DNA from: an uncultured Christensenella sp.
GTDB taxonomy: Bacteria; Bacillota; Clostridia; Christensenellales; Borkfalkiaceae
Length of the DNA: 53,334 nucleotides
Assembly: GCA_910577875.1 (NCBI GenBank)
Contig: CAJTNY010000011.1
Coordinates: forward strand, 1 to 53,334
Direction: 5' to 3'
Within the stretch, counting starts at the first letter, position 1. Each line of letters begins with the position of its first letter. This document shows positions 32,767 to 41,520 of this stretch, piece by piece. A program made the position numbers and the translations under genes. The notes beneath the pieces were generated by a model. It did not search any database and had not been told where the DNA came from. It saw nothing but the letters and a program-made list of their open reading frames with translations.

Positions 32767-33441
32767 TTATTTCTGTAAGAATTGTTTATTGAATATTGCG
32801 CTGTCCGCGCGCCCGTCGAGCACGCTTTCCGCGGCTTTTATGCCGAGTTCGACAGCTTCTTCTATTTTACCGGAAAGACTGTTAATGTCGTAGTCGCATT
32901 TATATTCCTGACGTTTTGTTTTATAGATATATTTCGTCCAGGAAAAATGTCGTTTAAGACAGCGTTCGACGCCGGTAACGGTTATAAGCGGTTCGACGCG
33001 TTTGATTGTGTCGTAGATAGGTCCCGTGCAGGCAAGTACCTTTTCGCGGGGGATAATCGTTCTGCGCAATGAATATTTCCGGCTTATGAATAGCCCCAAA
33101 TCGCTTTCGAGTTTGGTATGCGCGAAAGGCGAGCGCTTAGTCTGTTCGTAAGCGTATATGTCGGGGTGAAGCGTGCAGTCCAGCGCGTAATGCGTCGCAT
33201 AGCCCGCGGCGTAGGCGCGGTTGCCTTTTATTAACTGAGAGAATAAGTAAACTGCGTTCTGATTATGAAGCCAGCGTCCGAGGTTGGACTTGGTGGGTTT
33301 TATGCTGTACGCGAAAAATATATCTCCGCCCTGCGCGCCGAGAAGATACAGCGTTTTCGAGGTTATGAGATTTTTATATTTGCTGTTTAAGTTTTCGTAA
33401 ATGACTTCGGCGCATACGCCGTGTGAAAAATAATCTGGCAC
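32767..33441 (-). CDS. Zinc-dependent phospholipase C-like protein
   Basis: The protein has 224 residues of the Zn_dep_PLPC (PF00882) family: MPDYFSHGVCAEVIY, LGAQGGDIFFAY, GYATHYALDCTLHPDIY and FAHTKLESDLG carry the His/Asp metal ligands. No signal peptide is visible, unlike secreted clostridial phospholipase C, so an intracellular or different hydrolase role is likely. It starts at GTG 33441, one base after the stop of the OGG gene, and is probably co-transcribed with it. Confidence 0.85.
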   Translation of the reverse strand: MPDYFSHGVCAEVIYENLNSKYKNLITSKTLYLLGAQGGDIFFAYSIKPTKSNLGRWLHNQNAVYLFSQLIKGNRAYAAGYATHYALDCTLHPDIYAYEQTKRSPFAHTKLESDLGLFISRKYSLRRTIIPREKVLACTGPIYDTIKRVEPLITVTGVERCLKRHFSWTKYIYKTKRQEYKCDYDINSLSGKIEEAVELGIKAAESVLDGRADSAIFNKQFLQK

Positions 33442-33442
33442 A

Positions 33443-34264
33443 TTATAAGTTTAACCGTTTTCCATAAAAAAGATACTGTTGAATATAACCGGAATATTCT
33501 TTGAATTCTTCGACGAAATACTGCGCGATTTTCTCGCGGGTTTTCAGCTCGCCTTTGAAGTCTTCTCTGTATATTTTTTCTATCCAGGTATCGACGGGGA
33601 AGGCGGACGTTTTATTGAACCCGAACAGCGCGACGCAGTCTGCGACTTTGCCGCCGATTCCTTTGTATTTCAAAAGTTCTTTTTTAAGCGAAACGCCGTC
33701 AAGGTTTTCAAGTTCGGAAATACCGTTTAATGCGATTTCCTTGGAAGTTGTCGCAAGGTATTCGTCTCTGTAACCCGCTCCGCACGCGCGAAAAAAACTT
33801 GCGTCCGCTTCCGCTAAACGCGAGGAGGAGGGGAAAGCGTAATATTCGCCGAATGCGCTTGTCTTTTTTTCACCGAGTCCGGCGCAGATTTTTTCTATTA
33901 TTCCCTTTATTCGGGGGATATTGTTATTCTGAGAGATGATAAACGAGTAAATCATTTCTTCGCGGTTCTGGTTGAGCATTCTCAGGCCTTTGCAGTATTC
34001 CGCGCTTTTCGAAAGGAGAGGTATGCCGTAGGATTTCGCTTTATTTACTATTTCGGAGTAATCGCGGTTCAAATCGAAATAATTATAGAAGTAGTCCGCA
34101 TCTTCGCTTTCGACGGTTGTCTTTATTCCGTTGGAGCGGACGAAACAAATCTTATCGCCCGAGTGCACTTTGTAACCGTCGTTATACGCGGTAAAGCGGA
34201 AGATTTGACCGCATTCGAGAGTGTGTTCGGGGTTGAAGTATTCTGCGTTAAAATCGAATTTCAT
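33443..34264 (-). CDS. ogg: 8-oxoguanine DNA glycosylase (OGG1/AlkA type)
   Basis: The protein has 273 residues from ATG 34264, which has AAGAGG upstream; a longer reading to 34327 runs into the terminator and is rejected. The helix-hairpin-helix GPD motif is clear: GIGGKVADCVALFGFNKT with catalytic K206, and PVDTW with D225. It excises 8-oxoG opposite C in oxidatively damaged DNA. It fits with rubrerythrin as oxidative-stress defence, but they are far apart. Confidence 0.93.
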   Translation of the reverse strand: MKFDFNAEYFNPEHTLECGQIFRFTAYNDGYKVHSGDKICFVRSNGIKTTVESEDADYFYNYFDLNRDYSEIVNKAKSYGIPLLSKSAEYCKGLRMLNQNREEMIYSFIISQNNNIPRIKGIIEKICAGLGEKKTSAFGEYYAFPSSSRLAEADASFFRACGAGYRDEYLATTSKEIALNGISELENLDGVSLKKELLKYKGIGGKVADCVALFGFNKTSAFPVDTWIEKIYREDFKGELKTREKIAQYFVEEFKEYSGYIQQYLFYGKRLNL

Positions 34265-34292
34265 TTGTAAACCTCTTTTAATGCGAGCCGTA

Positions 34293-34322
34293 AAAATACA
34301 GCCGTATGTACGGCTGTATTTT
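34293..34322 (-). terminator. Terminator of the PadR-DUF1700-DUF4097 operon
   Basis: Arms 34293-34306 and 34309-34322 pair perfectly around TG. On the minus strand the stem runs into TTTTTA, just before the ogg ribosome binding site. Confidence 0.85.
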
Positions 34323-34343
34323 AACATTTTTAAAATTGAGTTG

Positions 34344-35123
34344 TCAACTTTCGAACGTGACTGCGATTGTACCTGCGGAACACTCGACGCTAAGTTTTTT
34401 ACCGTTCCCGCCCGTCTGGTTTCCGATGTTACAGGTTCCCGCGCTGACGTTGGTGCGTATTTCGTAGTCTGCTTTCGCTCCGACTATGTTCATAATCAGT
34501 GCTCCTGCGCTGACGTCCGCACTTATATCGGGACAATCGAGTTTTTTAACGTCGAGTCTGCCTGCGCTCACTTCGCATTCGAATTTCGGGCAGGTGAGAT
34601 TTCTGACTTCGAGGTTACCCGCGCTTACTTCACTGTCGAAGTTTTTGCATACCGATTGGTTTACGGTCAGTTTTCCCGCGTTGATTTCGATTTTGATGTT
34701 GGCATATTCGCCGCCTGCGATTTCAACCGAGCCTGCGTTAACGTCGATTTCAAGGTTGAAAACGATGTTTTTCGGCAGTTTGATTATCGTGTCGGGAATA
34801 TTCGGCGCACCGAGAAACCAAAATCTTCTAAGTCTCGAATAGTAGCGGAAAACTCCGTTATTTTCGGAAATCTCGGACTTGAATATCTTGGAGGAGGGGT
34901 ATACTATGGTTATTTTGTCGTCGTCGCAGAACTCGGTTTTAACCGAACCCGCGCCTACCTCTATATTGATGGAATGGTTTTCATTTGCCGCGATGTATGT
35001 CTGTGTTTCGAAATTCGGGCTTTTAATAGACCAGCCGTTGACAGCGAGAGTTCCGATAATTATGCCGATACCGATTACCAAGATTACCGCGCCTGCGATA
35101 ATACATTTTATCCAGCTTTTCAT
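34344..35123 (-). CDS. DUF4097-family beta-helix membrane-anchored protein
   Basis: The protein has 259 residues with one N-terminal membrane helix (WIKCIIAGAVILVIGIGIII) and an outer domain of short repeats with the spaced pattern VSAG or VNAG (DVNAGSVEIAGG, EINAGKLTVNQ, EVSAGNLEV, EVSAGRLDV, DVSAGALIM, NVSAGTCNI). That periodicity gives a right-handed beta-helix typical of DUF4097. Role unknown; the family is linked to envelope stress. It overlaps the upstream DUF1700 gene by ATGA. Confidence 0.88.
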   Translation of the reverse strand: MKSWIKCIIAGAVILVIGIGIIIGTLAVNGWSIKSPNFETQTYIAANENHSINIEVGAGSVKTEFCDDDKITIVYPSSKIFKSEISENNGVFRYYSRLRRFWFLGAPNIPDTIIKLPKNIVFNLEIDVNAGSVEIAGGEYANIKIEINAGKLTVNQSVCKNFDSEVSAGNLEVRNLTCPKFECEVSAGRLDVKKLDCPDISADVSAGALIMNIVGAKADYEIRTNVSAGTCNIGNQTGGNGKKLSVECSAGTIAVTFES

Positions 35124-35827
35124 TTTACACGCTCCTTTCCGCTGAAAAGCGATTTAAGCCAAGAGAAAAACAAATTGAACAGTTTCCACATAAGACCTAC
35201 GAGTTTGAAGAAAAGCGGACAGAGTATTATTCCTGCGCCCAGCGTGGCAATTCCGACTCCTAACTCTAAAAATCCGTACGCCGCGCTTCCGCTTACCATT
35301 GCGCCTATCGAAAGTCCGATTGCCGCCGCGCCTGTTGCAACTATGGAAACGGGAGCTACGCAAAACGCTATCGTTATAACGATCATTGCAATTACGAGCG
35401 CAAATATAGGTATTGCAAATAGCACGCACAAAACCACGAAAACCCAGGTATAGTCGCCTCTTTTTCTTTCGGGAGAAGAAACGGTATAATCAGGTGTGGG
35501 CCGTATAGGCGGCGCGGTGGACGGAGGAGGCGGGGGCGGCGCATAATTGTTTTCTCTGCGCTGTTCCTGTTCCGCGCGACTATCGCGTCTGCGCCGTTCT
35601 TCCGTATTTATAGGTTCATCGTATTCGTTGTTCTTGTTTTCGCATAAAATTCTGCGGGCTGCGTCGTACGGTGCGCCGAAATCGTTTATTATTTCGCGTT
35701 CCGAAAAACCCGCTTCGCGTCTGTCGGCATAAGCTTCCGCATAGTAATCGAGTACGCGCCGTCTTTCCGATTCGGAAACGCACAAGAGATTGTATTGAAG
35801 CTCGTCGCGCCATTCTGTATACGTCAT
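35120..35827 (-). CDS. DUF1700-family membrane protein
   Basis: The protein has 235 residues. The N-terminal 65 residues are the DUF1700 helical domain (EWRDELQYNLLCVSESERRRVLDYYAEAY split by family convention, then FGAPYDAARRIL). A charged, proline-rich linker including PPPPPP follows, then four membrane helices from residue 128 on, and a basic tail. DUF1700 proteins nearly always sit between a PadR regulator and a DUF4097 protein, as here, in a presumed envelope-sensing module. Both ends overlap the neighbouring genes. Confidence 0.88.
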   Translation of the reverse strand: MTYTEWRDELQYNLLCVSESERRRVLDYYAEAYADRREAGFSEREIINDFGAPYDAARRILCENKNNEYDEPINTEERRRRDSRAEQEQRRENNYAPPPPPPSTAPPIRPTPDYTVSSPERKRGDYTWVFVVLCVLFAIPIFALVIAMIVITIAFCVAPVSIVATGAAAIGLSIGAMVSGSAAYGFLELGVGIATLGAGIILCPLFFKLVGLMWKLFNLFFSWLKSLFSGKERVK

Positions 35828-36135
35828 AGTCTCCCTCCGAATATTTTTTTATAAATATCATTGATTTCAATTAAATCGTTTCTGCCCGAATTAAGTTTTT
35901 TCAAACCGAGAGGCGTAATTTTGTAATATCTCCTCAGTCGTCCGCTGTATTCCGCGGTTCGGGTAACGAGGAATCCGCCCGATTCAAGCCTCTTTAATAT
36001 CGGGTAGAGCGTGCTCTCGGATATATCTATTATTCCCTGCAAATCGCTAATTATTTTATATCCGTAACTTTCGCTCTTACTTATCGCGTACAGCACGCAC
36101 ACGTCAAGCACGCCCTTTTTCAGTTGAATATCCAC
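35824..36135 (-). CDS. PadR-family transcriptional regulator
   Basis: The protein has 103 residues, the small PadR-s2 form, with a winged helix (YGYKIISDLQ, ISESTLYPILKRLESGGFL, GRLRRYYKIT) and a short C-terminal dimerisation helix. It starts at GTG 36135 after GAGG. It is the first gene of the operon, and the inverted repeat over its promoter suggests autorepression. Relatives respond to membrane-active drugs or envelope stress. Confidence 0.92.
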   Translation of the reverse strand: MDIQLKKGVLDVCVLYAISKSESYGYKIISDLQGIIDISESTLYPILKRLESGGFLVTRTAEYSGRLRRYYKITPLGLKKLNSGRNDLIEINDIYKKIFGGRL

Positions 36136-36158
36136 AGTTATACCTCGCTTTGTCTAAT

Positions 36159-36187
36159 ACTATACATTGCGTAGTATAAATTGTCAA
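36159..36187 (-). promoter_or_regulatory. PadR operon promoter with overlapping operator-like repeat
   Basis: Minus strand TTGACA (36182-36187), 17-bp spacer, TATAGT (36159-36164). Within the spacer and -10 lies ATACT...AGTAT dyad symmetry, the sort of AT-rich dyad bound by PadR proteins. Confidence 0.8.
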
Positions 36188-36233
36188 GTGTTTTTTCAAA
36201 AAATTTTTAAAGTTTTTTAGCTGCTTAAAGTCT

Positions 36234-36267
36234 TGCGAATGGTAGGGTATTTTTTATATCATAATTA
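36234..36267 (+). promoter_or_regulatory. Weak candidate sigma-G promoter of gerABC
   Basis: CATAATTA at 36260-36267 resembles the forespore sigma-G -10 (CATnnTA), with CGAATG 18 bases upstream as a partial -35. A GATAAT at 36281-36286, six bases before the ATG, is the competing leaderless reading. Confidence 0.3.
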
Positions 36268-36292
36268 AATTTTTTTTACTGATAATAATTAT

Positions 36293-37729
36293 ATGATTAC
36301 GTTGGAAAAAAATATAAAAAGCGTAAAAGACGTGCTGACTTCGCAGGACATAATAGTGTTTAAGTTCGACTCTTTAAACGGAAAGAAGTTTGCGGTTATT
36401 TATGCCGACGGACTTGCCGATAAGCAGTTATTGGGCGAACTCGTCGTAAAGCCTTTGAAGAATGCGGAAAAAGACGCCGAACTCGAAACTGTAAAAAAGC
36501 TTCTTGCTTCGCCGGAAATCAAGGACGGAAATAAAATTAACGATGCTATAAAGGAAATCTCCGACGGCAACGCGGCGCTTTTCGTGGACGGCGAAAAAGA
36601 TTTTGTTATAATCGGTTTGAAAAATCCGCCCGGAAGAACGGTAGCGGAGCCTCCCACGCAAGTGGTGGTAAAGGGACCGAGAGAGGGGTTTACCGAAGAT
36701 ATAAAGACTAATTTAGGGCTTGTCAGAAAGCGTTTGAAAAGCGAAAACTTAAAAGTTAAAATGCTCAAAACAGGCAAGAAGTCGGAAACTGCCGTCGCGC
36801 TTGTTTATCTGGACGGAGTGTGTCCCGAAGGTCTGCCCGAACGGGTCGAGAAGCAGATTGAGAAAAACGAGATTGATATTATACCGGACTCTTCGTATGT
36901 CGCGCACTTTATATCGAAAAAGTCGCGTTCGCTTTTCAAGCGCAACGGCACTTCCGAAAAACCTGACGTGTTCTGCGCTAAAATATGCGAAGGAAGAGTA
37001 GGGCTGATAGTGGACGGCTCGCCTATATCTTTAACGGTTCCGTATATGATTACGGAAGACTTGCAGTCGGGCGAAGACTATTATTCGCTGACTTACCGCG
37101 CGACTATTGTCAGAATACTTCGCGTGCTCTCGTTATTGGTCGGAATATTTCTGCCCGCGCTGTATGTTTCCGCACAGCTTTTTAAAATTCAGCTCATTCC
37201 TTTTCAGTTGCTCTTAAAAATATCGAGTTCCGTTTCCGGTTTGCCGTTATCGCCGAGCGTGGAGATGTTTTTAACGCTGTTCATACTTGAAGTGCTTATT
37301 GAGGCTTCGATACGTATGCCTAATTATGTGGGGCTGGCTATGTCTGTTGTCGGCGCGCTTGTTTTGGGTGATACGGCTGTTAAGGCGGGAATAATCTCAA
37401 CGCCTGCAATTATTATCGTGGCGTTTTCGGCAATCTGTCTTTATACTACGCCCGACCTTGTGGAAACGACTACCGCGCTGAGGTGGATATACCTCATAGT
37501 AGCGGGAAGCATAGGTCCGTTCGGTGTGGTGCTGTTGACTGCGTTCCTTTTGTGCTATCTCGTTACGGAGCAGTCTTACGGTGTACCGCTTATGGCTCCG
37601 TTCGCGCCTCTTATTAAAAACGATTTGTACGACAGTATGGTAAAGGCAAATATGTTTACTTTGAAAAACAGACCTAAAGTCTTTAAAACGAAAGATAAAA
37701 TAAGATTAAAAACTCAAAGCGGAGAATAA
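36293..37729 (+). CDS. gerA: GerA-type spore germinant receptor A subunit
   Basis: The protein has 478 residues. The N-terminal 270 residues are the cytoplasmic GerA domain (LDGVCPEGLPERVEKQIEKN; GRVGLIVDGSPISLTVPYM), followed by five or so membrane helices and a basic tail. With GerB and GerC it forms the inner-membrane receptor that senses amino acids or sugars and opens ion release at germination. The ligand cannot be read. No ribosome binding site precedes the ATG. gerB follows two bases after its stop. Confidence 0.93.
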   Translation: MITLEKNIKSVKDVLTSQDIIVFKFDSLNGKKFAVIYADGLADKQLLGELVVKPLKNAEKDAELETVKKLLASPEIKDGNKINDAIKEISDGNAALFVDGEKDFVIIGLKNPPGRTVAEPPTQVVVKGPREGFTEDIKTNLGLVRKRLKSENLKVKMLKTGKKSETAVALVYLDGVCPEGLPERVEKQIEKNEIDIIPDSSYVAHFISKKSRSLFKRNGTSEKPDVFCAKICEGRVGLIVDGSPISLTVPYMITEDLQSGEDYYSLTYRATIVRILRVLSLLVGIFLPALYVSAQLFKIQLIPFQLLLKISSSVSGLPLSPSVEMFLTLFILEVLIEASIRMPNYVGLAMSVVGALVLGDTAVKAGIISTPAIIIVAFSAICLYTTPDLVETTTALRWIYLIVAGSIGPFGVVLLTAFLLCYLVTEQSYGVPLMAPFAPLIKNDLYDSMVKANMFTLKNRPKVFKTKDKIRLKTQSGE

Positions 37730-37731
37730 AA

Positions 37732-38802
37732 ATGGGTATGAAAATTAGCGTAAGACAGATTTGTTTTATATTGATTATGTATACGGCGGTATCTAAATTT
37801 ATAATATATCCGACTGTTTTAAGTCATTACAGCGGCAGGGATTTACTGTTCTCCGCGCTTGTCGATTTTGCGGTTCAAGCCGTCATAGTGTGGGCTGTAA
37901 GCTTTCTTTGTTCGAGAACGGACAAGACTTTTTTTTCTCTTTTGGAAGGTACTTTCGGGAATATAACTGCCCGTATAATTTTCGGACTTTTCGCACTGTT
38001 TTTTTTGGTTTGCGCGGTTATACCGATGTTTGAGCAGAAAGTATACGTGCATGCGATTTTTTACGACGCATTGCCTGCGTTGACTGTGTTTCTTCCGTTT
38101 TTCGTTTTTGCCGTTTATGCGGCGGCAAAAGGTTTTCAGAACATAGGCAGATGTGCGGATATATGTTTGCCGATATTCATCGTTTCTATGTTGTTTATAT
38201 TCGCAATGTCAATTTCCGAAATAAAGTGGGATAATTTTCTTCCCGTGTTAAAAACTCCCGCAAAAAACTTGTTCGGCGCGTCGATACTGACCGCGTTCCG
38301 CTTTTTCGAACCGTGCTGGCTTTTGATGTTTATGGGACATTTCAAGTATAAAAAAGGCGACGCGGCAAAAATAACGCTTTCATATGCTGCCGGCGCTTTA
38401 ATCGTTTTATTTTTTCTTGCGGCGTTTTACGGCATGTACGGAGATATGGCGGTTACAAGGCAGTTCGCTGTTTCCAAAATTTCTTTGTTTTTCCCCGCGA
38501 TAGATTTGATAGGCAGGATAGATTTAATTGCGCTTTACATTTTGGAAATTGTAATGCTGTTCGCAATGATTATAAACATTCAACTTTGCGTGTACTGTAT
38601 TTCGAAATGTACGGGCTATAACAACAAGGCTGTTATTTCGATAGCATTGAACGCGGCGCTTGTCATTATGCTCATATTGCTCGATAACAAGCTAAGCGAG
38701 TTGATTAACATTTGGTCGAAATGGATGTGGATAGCGTTCGTTATATTCGCAAACATAATACCTCTGCTCGCCTGGACTTTGAGAAGGAGGGAAAGAAAGT
38801 GA
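37732..38802 (+). CDS. gerB: GerB-type germinant receptor permease subunit
   Basis: The protein has 356 residues with ten predicted membrane helices and no long soluble part, as in the APC-superfamily GerB permeases (Spore_permease). It begins ISVRQICFILIMYTAVSKF and ends at a basic LRRRERK. This subunit holds the ligand pocket in characterised receptors. It is the middle gene of the operon; its stop overlaps the GTG of gerC. Confidence 0.9.
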   Translation: MGMKISVRQICFILIMYTAVSKFIIYPTVLSHYSGRDLLFSALVDFAVQAVIVWAVSFLCSRTDKTFFSLLEGTFGNITARIIFGLFALFFLVCAVIPMFEQKVYVHAIFYDALPALTVFLPFFVFAVYAAAKGFQNIGRCADICLPIFIVSMLFIFAMSISEIKWDNFLPVLKTPAKNLFGASILTAFRFFEPCWLLMFMGHFKYKKGDAAKITLSYAAGALIVLFFLAAFYGMYGDMAVTRQFAVSKISLFFPAIDLIGRIDLIALYILEIVMLFAMIINIQLCVYCISKCTGYNNKAVISIALNAALVIMLILLDNKLSELINIWSKWMWIAFVIFANIIPLLAWTLRRRERK

Positions 38803-40097
38803 AAGCAAAATTGAAAAAATTGACGCCTATTCTCTATATTTTTATAATTATCGCTATGCTTGCGCTGTTCTTTACGAACGATTTCGGGCTTTTGGATATA
38901 CACAAAACTTCGCTTATAGTCGCAGTCGGAATAGATACAGACGGAGAAGAAGTTCAGGTTACCGCACAGGTAGCTGTGCCTCAGCCGTCGCAGAGCGGCG
39001 ACAGTATAACTTACGTAGAGGTTCAGGGCAGCGGTCTTACCGTTGCCGACGCGCTCAACGAAATTAACGTAAAGACGGGAACGTATCCGAGACTTTTGTT
39101 CTGCAAACTCATATTGCTCGGTGAGGGCTGCCAAAGCGAAGAACTGTTTCGTATTCTCGGCTGTTTTTACAGGCGCAATTATTCCGAGCTGACCGCACTC
39201 GTGGCTATGTGTAAGGGAAAGGCGCAGGATATGCTTGCGCTACCAGCGAATATCGCACCCGAAAATTCAACTGCGATACAGAAAGTCTTGTCTGAAGAGC
39301 TGAAAAAATCCGCTAACGTTTCAACGGCGAATTTGAAGTCGGTCGCGGAAACCAATTATTCCGTAAACGGCGCGTGTTATATGCCGTACGTCGAAGCCAA
39401 CGTTCAGGGTACTTCCCAAAACGGGGGCAACGGAGACAATGTCGGAGGAGAAAGCGGCGAACAGGGCGGACAGAGCGGCGGAGGACAGCAAGGCGGTTCT
39501 GGAGGAGAACAGGGCGGTCAAGGCGGCGGCGAAAGCGGAGGACAGCAGGGCAGTCAAAACGGAGGACAGAGTTCTAAGCAGGAAGGCGGACAGATGGAGT
39601 TTACCGCGCGCAAAACGGCTGTTTTCGCGGGCGGAAAATTCGCGGGGATATTGAACGAACAGCAGGCTTTCGCTCTGAATATTCTTAAAAACGAAATCAG
39701 ACTTGCGGTTGTTCCCTGTGACGCGGGCGGGATACATTATACCGTCGGGCTGAAGAGCACTTCAAGCAAAGAAAAACTCAAAATCGTCGACGGCGTACCC
39801 GAACTGACTTTAAGTTTTTCTGCTCAGGCGCAGATACAGGGCGCGAAGATAGCGCTTGAACCCGAAAGCGTAATGAGCGACGATACCGTAAGAGACGACA
39901 TATTAAAGGCGACGGAAGACGAGATACGTTCGCGTCTTGAAAGTCTTGTAAATACCTGCGTCGAAGAGGATTGCGACGTTATCGGCGTAAAAGGATTGCT
40001 GCATAAGTTCAATTATAAATACTACGAAACTTTCAAAGACGATATTCTTGCGCGTATGAAAGTAAATTACGATATTAAAATCGTAAGCCTAAATTAA
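38799..40097 (+). CDS. gerC: GerC-type germinant receptor subunit, without lipobox and with a Gly/Gln-rich insert
   Basis: From GTG 38799 (AAGGAGG upstream) the protein has 432 residues. GerC proteins are normally lipoproteins; here the first helix (YIFIIIAMLALFFTNDFG) has no Cys, so it must be held by the helix itself. The Ger(x)C domains are present (SLIVAVGIDTDGEEVQVTAQ; YPRLLFCKLILLGE; NYSELTALVAM). Between about residues 207 and 265 is a run made almost only of Gly, Gln, Ser and Glu. The C-terminal domain ends RMKVNYDIKIVSLN. Confidence 0.88.
   Translation: MKAKLKKLTPILYIFIIIAMLALFFTNDFGLLDIHKTSLIVAVGIDTDGEEVQVTAQVAVPQPSQSGDSITYVEVQGSGLTVADALNEINVKTGTYPRLLFCKLILLGEGCQSEELFRILGCFYRRNYSELTALVAMCKGKAQDMLALPANIAPENSTAIQKVLSEELKKSANVSTANLKSVAETNYSVNGACYMPYVEANVQGTSQNGGNGDNVGGESGEQGGQSGGGQQGGSGGEQGGQGGGESGGQQGSQNGGQSSKQEGGQMEFTARKTAVFAGGKFAGILNEQQAFALNILKNEIRLAVVPCDAGGIHYTVGLKSTSSKEKLKIVDGVPELTLSFSAQAQIQGAKIALEPESVMSDDTVRDDILKATEDEIRSRLESLVNTCVEEDCDVIGVKGLLHKFNYKYYETFKDDILARMKVNYDIKIVSLN
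39415..39595 (+). repeat. Low-complexity GGA/CAG-rich stretch within gerC
   Basis: About 180 bases consist of degenerate units of GGCGGA, CAGGGC and AGCGGAGG, coding GGQ/GGE/SGG runs. The stretch keeps the frame and is likely prone to expansion or contraction by slippage. Confidence 0.8.
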
Positions 40098-40102
40098 AAG
40101 TT

Positions 40103-40131
40103 TTCCTCCCGCGGTTTATACGAGGGAGGAA
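40103..40131 (+). terminator. Terminator-like hairpin after gerC
   Basis: TTCCTCCC (40103-40110) pairs with 40124-40131. It lies between convergent genes. Confidence 0.55.
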
Positions 40132-40140
40132 TTTACGGCG

Positions 40141-40692
40141 TTATTTAACGGTTGTGATGTGTGCAAGAGTTTCAATAATAAGCTTTGACAGAAGACGAAT
40201 ATCGCGCTCGTTGACTTCTTCGCCCGAGTATTCGGTTAAAATTTCCTGCGCGCGGACTGCGCCGTTTCCCGTAACGTCGCGTTGTATCGCTTCGGCAACG
40301 GCTTTTGCGGCTTTTTCCACGCTGTCGGCAGGTATATAACCTTCTATGAGGGTCGTTATGATTTTCTCGGTAGAGGTTATACTGCTCTTTTCTCGCACGA
40401 ACTGTTCATACAATATATAGTAAACGGTTGCTGCCATACCTACGGAAAAACCGTGTTCGGCAATGCTTGCATACTCTTCGAAAATGTAGAAAAAATTCAA
40501 GTTGCGTACTGCCGCGTATGCCGCGTAAAGAACCGTACCTATAACAAACGGCAAAAACGTTACTAATTTTTTCTTTGAATTTTTGAAAAGAAACTTTTTG
40601 ATAAGCTGTGTCGCGCACATTGTTGCAAAGGCAAGCAGCAATACGTCGACGCCGTAAAAGGTGAATGTGTCGATAATTTGAATAAAAGTCAA
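40141..40692 (-). CDS. Small membrane protein, unknown
   Basis: The protein has 183 residues with three hydrophobic segments in the first 100 residues and a cytoplasmic, helical, charged C-terminal half (SVEKAAKAVAEAIQRDV). It begins at TTG 40692, fixed by AAAGGAG five bases upstream on the minus strand. No family recognised. It lies between gerC and trmB on the opposite strand and appears to be a single-gene unit. Confidence 0.7.
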   Translation of the reverse strand: MTFIQIIDTFTFYGVDVLLLAFATMCATQLIKKFLFKNSKKKLVTFLPFVIGTVLYAAYAAVRNLNFFYIFEEYASIAEHGFSVGMAATVYYILYEQFVREKSSITSTEKIITTLIEGYIPADSVEKAAKAVAEAIQRDVTGNGAVRAQEILTEYSGEEVNERDIRLLSKLIIETLAHITTVK

Positions 40693-40814
40693 AATTTCTC
40701 CTTTGCGCCCCCGACAAGCGCTTTTTCACCCGACGGTTATTTATAATCCGTTATGATACGTTTAAACTTTATTTCAAAAAATAAATTCAAAATTTTTCCG
40801 TGACATTTTCACAC

Positions 40815-40843
40815 TTGCGTTTTTGCATCGAATATGATAATAT
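40815..40843 (+). promoter_or_regulatory. Candidate leaderless promoter of trmB
   Basis: TTGCGT at 40815-40820, 17-bp spacer, TAATAT at 40838-40843; 6 bases to ATG 40850 and no Shine-Dalgarno sequence. The -10 is poorer than at the other such genes. Confidence 0.45.
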
Positions 40844-40849
40844 CTGGGT

Positions 40850-41518
40850 ATGAGAATGCATAAAAAATGTCACTTGGAAGAAAGACTTGAAGCTTGCTCG
40901 GATATTTTAACTTGCGCAGACCTTTCGGATAAAAATATGAAGAGGGCTGCTACCGTTAAGGAATATCTCGACTTCGAAAAGATCTTTAAAAATTCAAATC
41001 CCGTTTATCTCGAAATCGGATGCGGCAAGGGCAAGTTCGTCTGTGAAACCGCTTTAATGCACCCTGAACTGAGTTTCATTGCTTGTGAGAAAATATCGAA
41101 CGTATTAGTAGACGCGTGCGAGAGAGTAAAAGCGGAAAATATCAAAAACGTATATTTTTTAAACTGCGCTGCGGAAGTTCTTTCAAAATATTTCAGGCCG
41201 AACACGGTCAGCGGAATATATCTCAATTTTTCTAACCCTCTGCCCAAAGAAGGGTATAAGAAACAGCGGCTTACGCATCCGAAGTTTTTGGAAATTTACC
41301 GTAATATTCTGTGCGAAGGCGGGCGGATATTTCAGAAAACGGACGATGAAGCATTTTTTGAATTTTCGCTCGAAAGTTACAGACAGTGCGGATATAAAAT
41401 AATTTCCGAGTGCCGCGATTTGAAAAATAACCCCGTCGAAGGCGATGCGGAAACAGAACACGAGAAACTGTTCAAGGAACGGGGCAAAAATATTTACAGA
41501 ATAGTTTGCGAGGTGTAA
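40850..41518 (+). CDS. trmB: tRNA (guanine46-N7)-methyltransferase
   Basis: The protein has 222 residues, the family norm. It methylates G46 in the tRNA variable loop using SAM. Marks are VYLEIGCGKGKFVCE (SAM site), FIACEKISNVL, the NFSNPLPKEGYKKQRLTHPKFL segment (family: NFSDPWPKxRHxKRRL, so D and W are N and L here) and DDEAFFEFS. ATG 40856 is a possible alternative start. The metallophosphoesterase gene follows three bases after its stop. Confidence 0.93.
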   Translation: MRMHKKCHLEERLEACSDILTCADLSDKNMKRAATVKEYLDFEKIFKNSNPVYLEIGCGKGKFVCETALMHPELSFIACEKISNVLVDACERVKAENIKNVYFLNCAAEVLSKYFRPNTVSGIYLNFSNPLPKEGYKKQRLTHPKFLEIYRNILCEGGRIFQKTDDEAFFEFSLESYRQCGYKIISECRDLKNNPVEGDAETEHEKLFKERGKNIYRIVCEV

Positions 41519-41520
41519 AA

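Noticed and set aside
34221..35453. 410-codon plus-strand ORF
   Set aside because: It is antisense to the DUF4097 and DUF1700 genes, whose family features and ATGA overlaps are clear. Codon bias in real genes here often leaves the opposite strand open.
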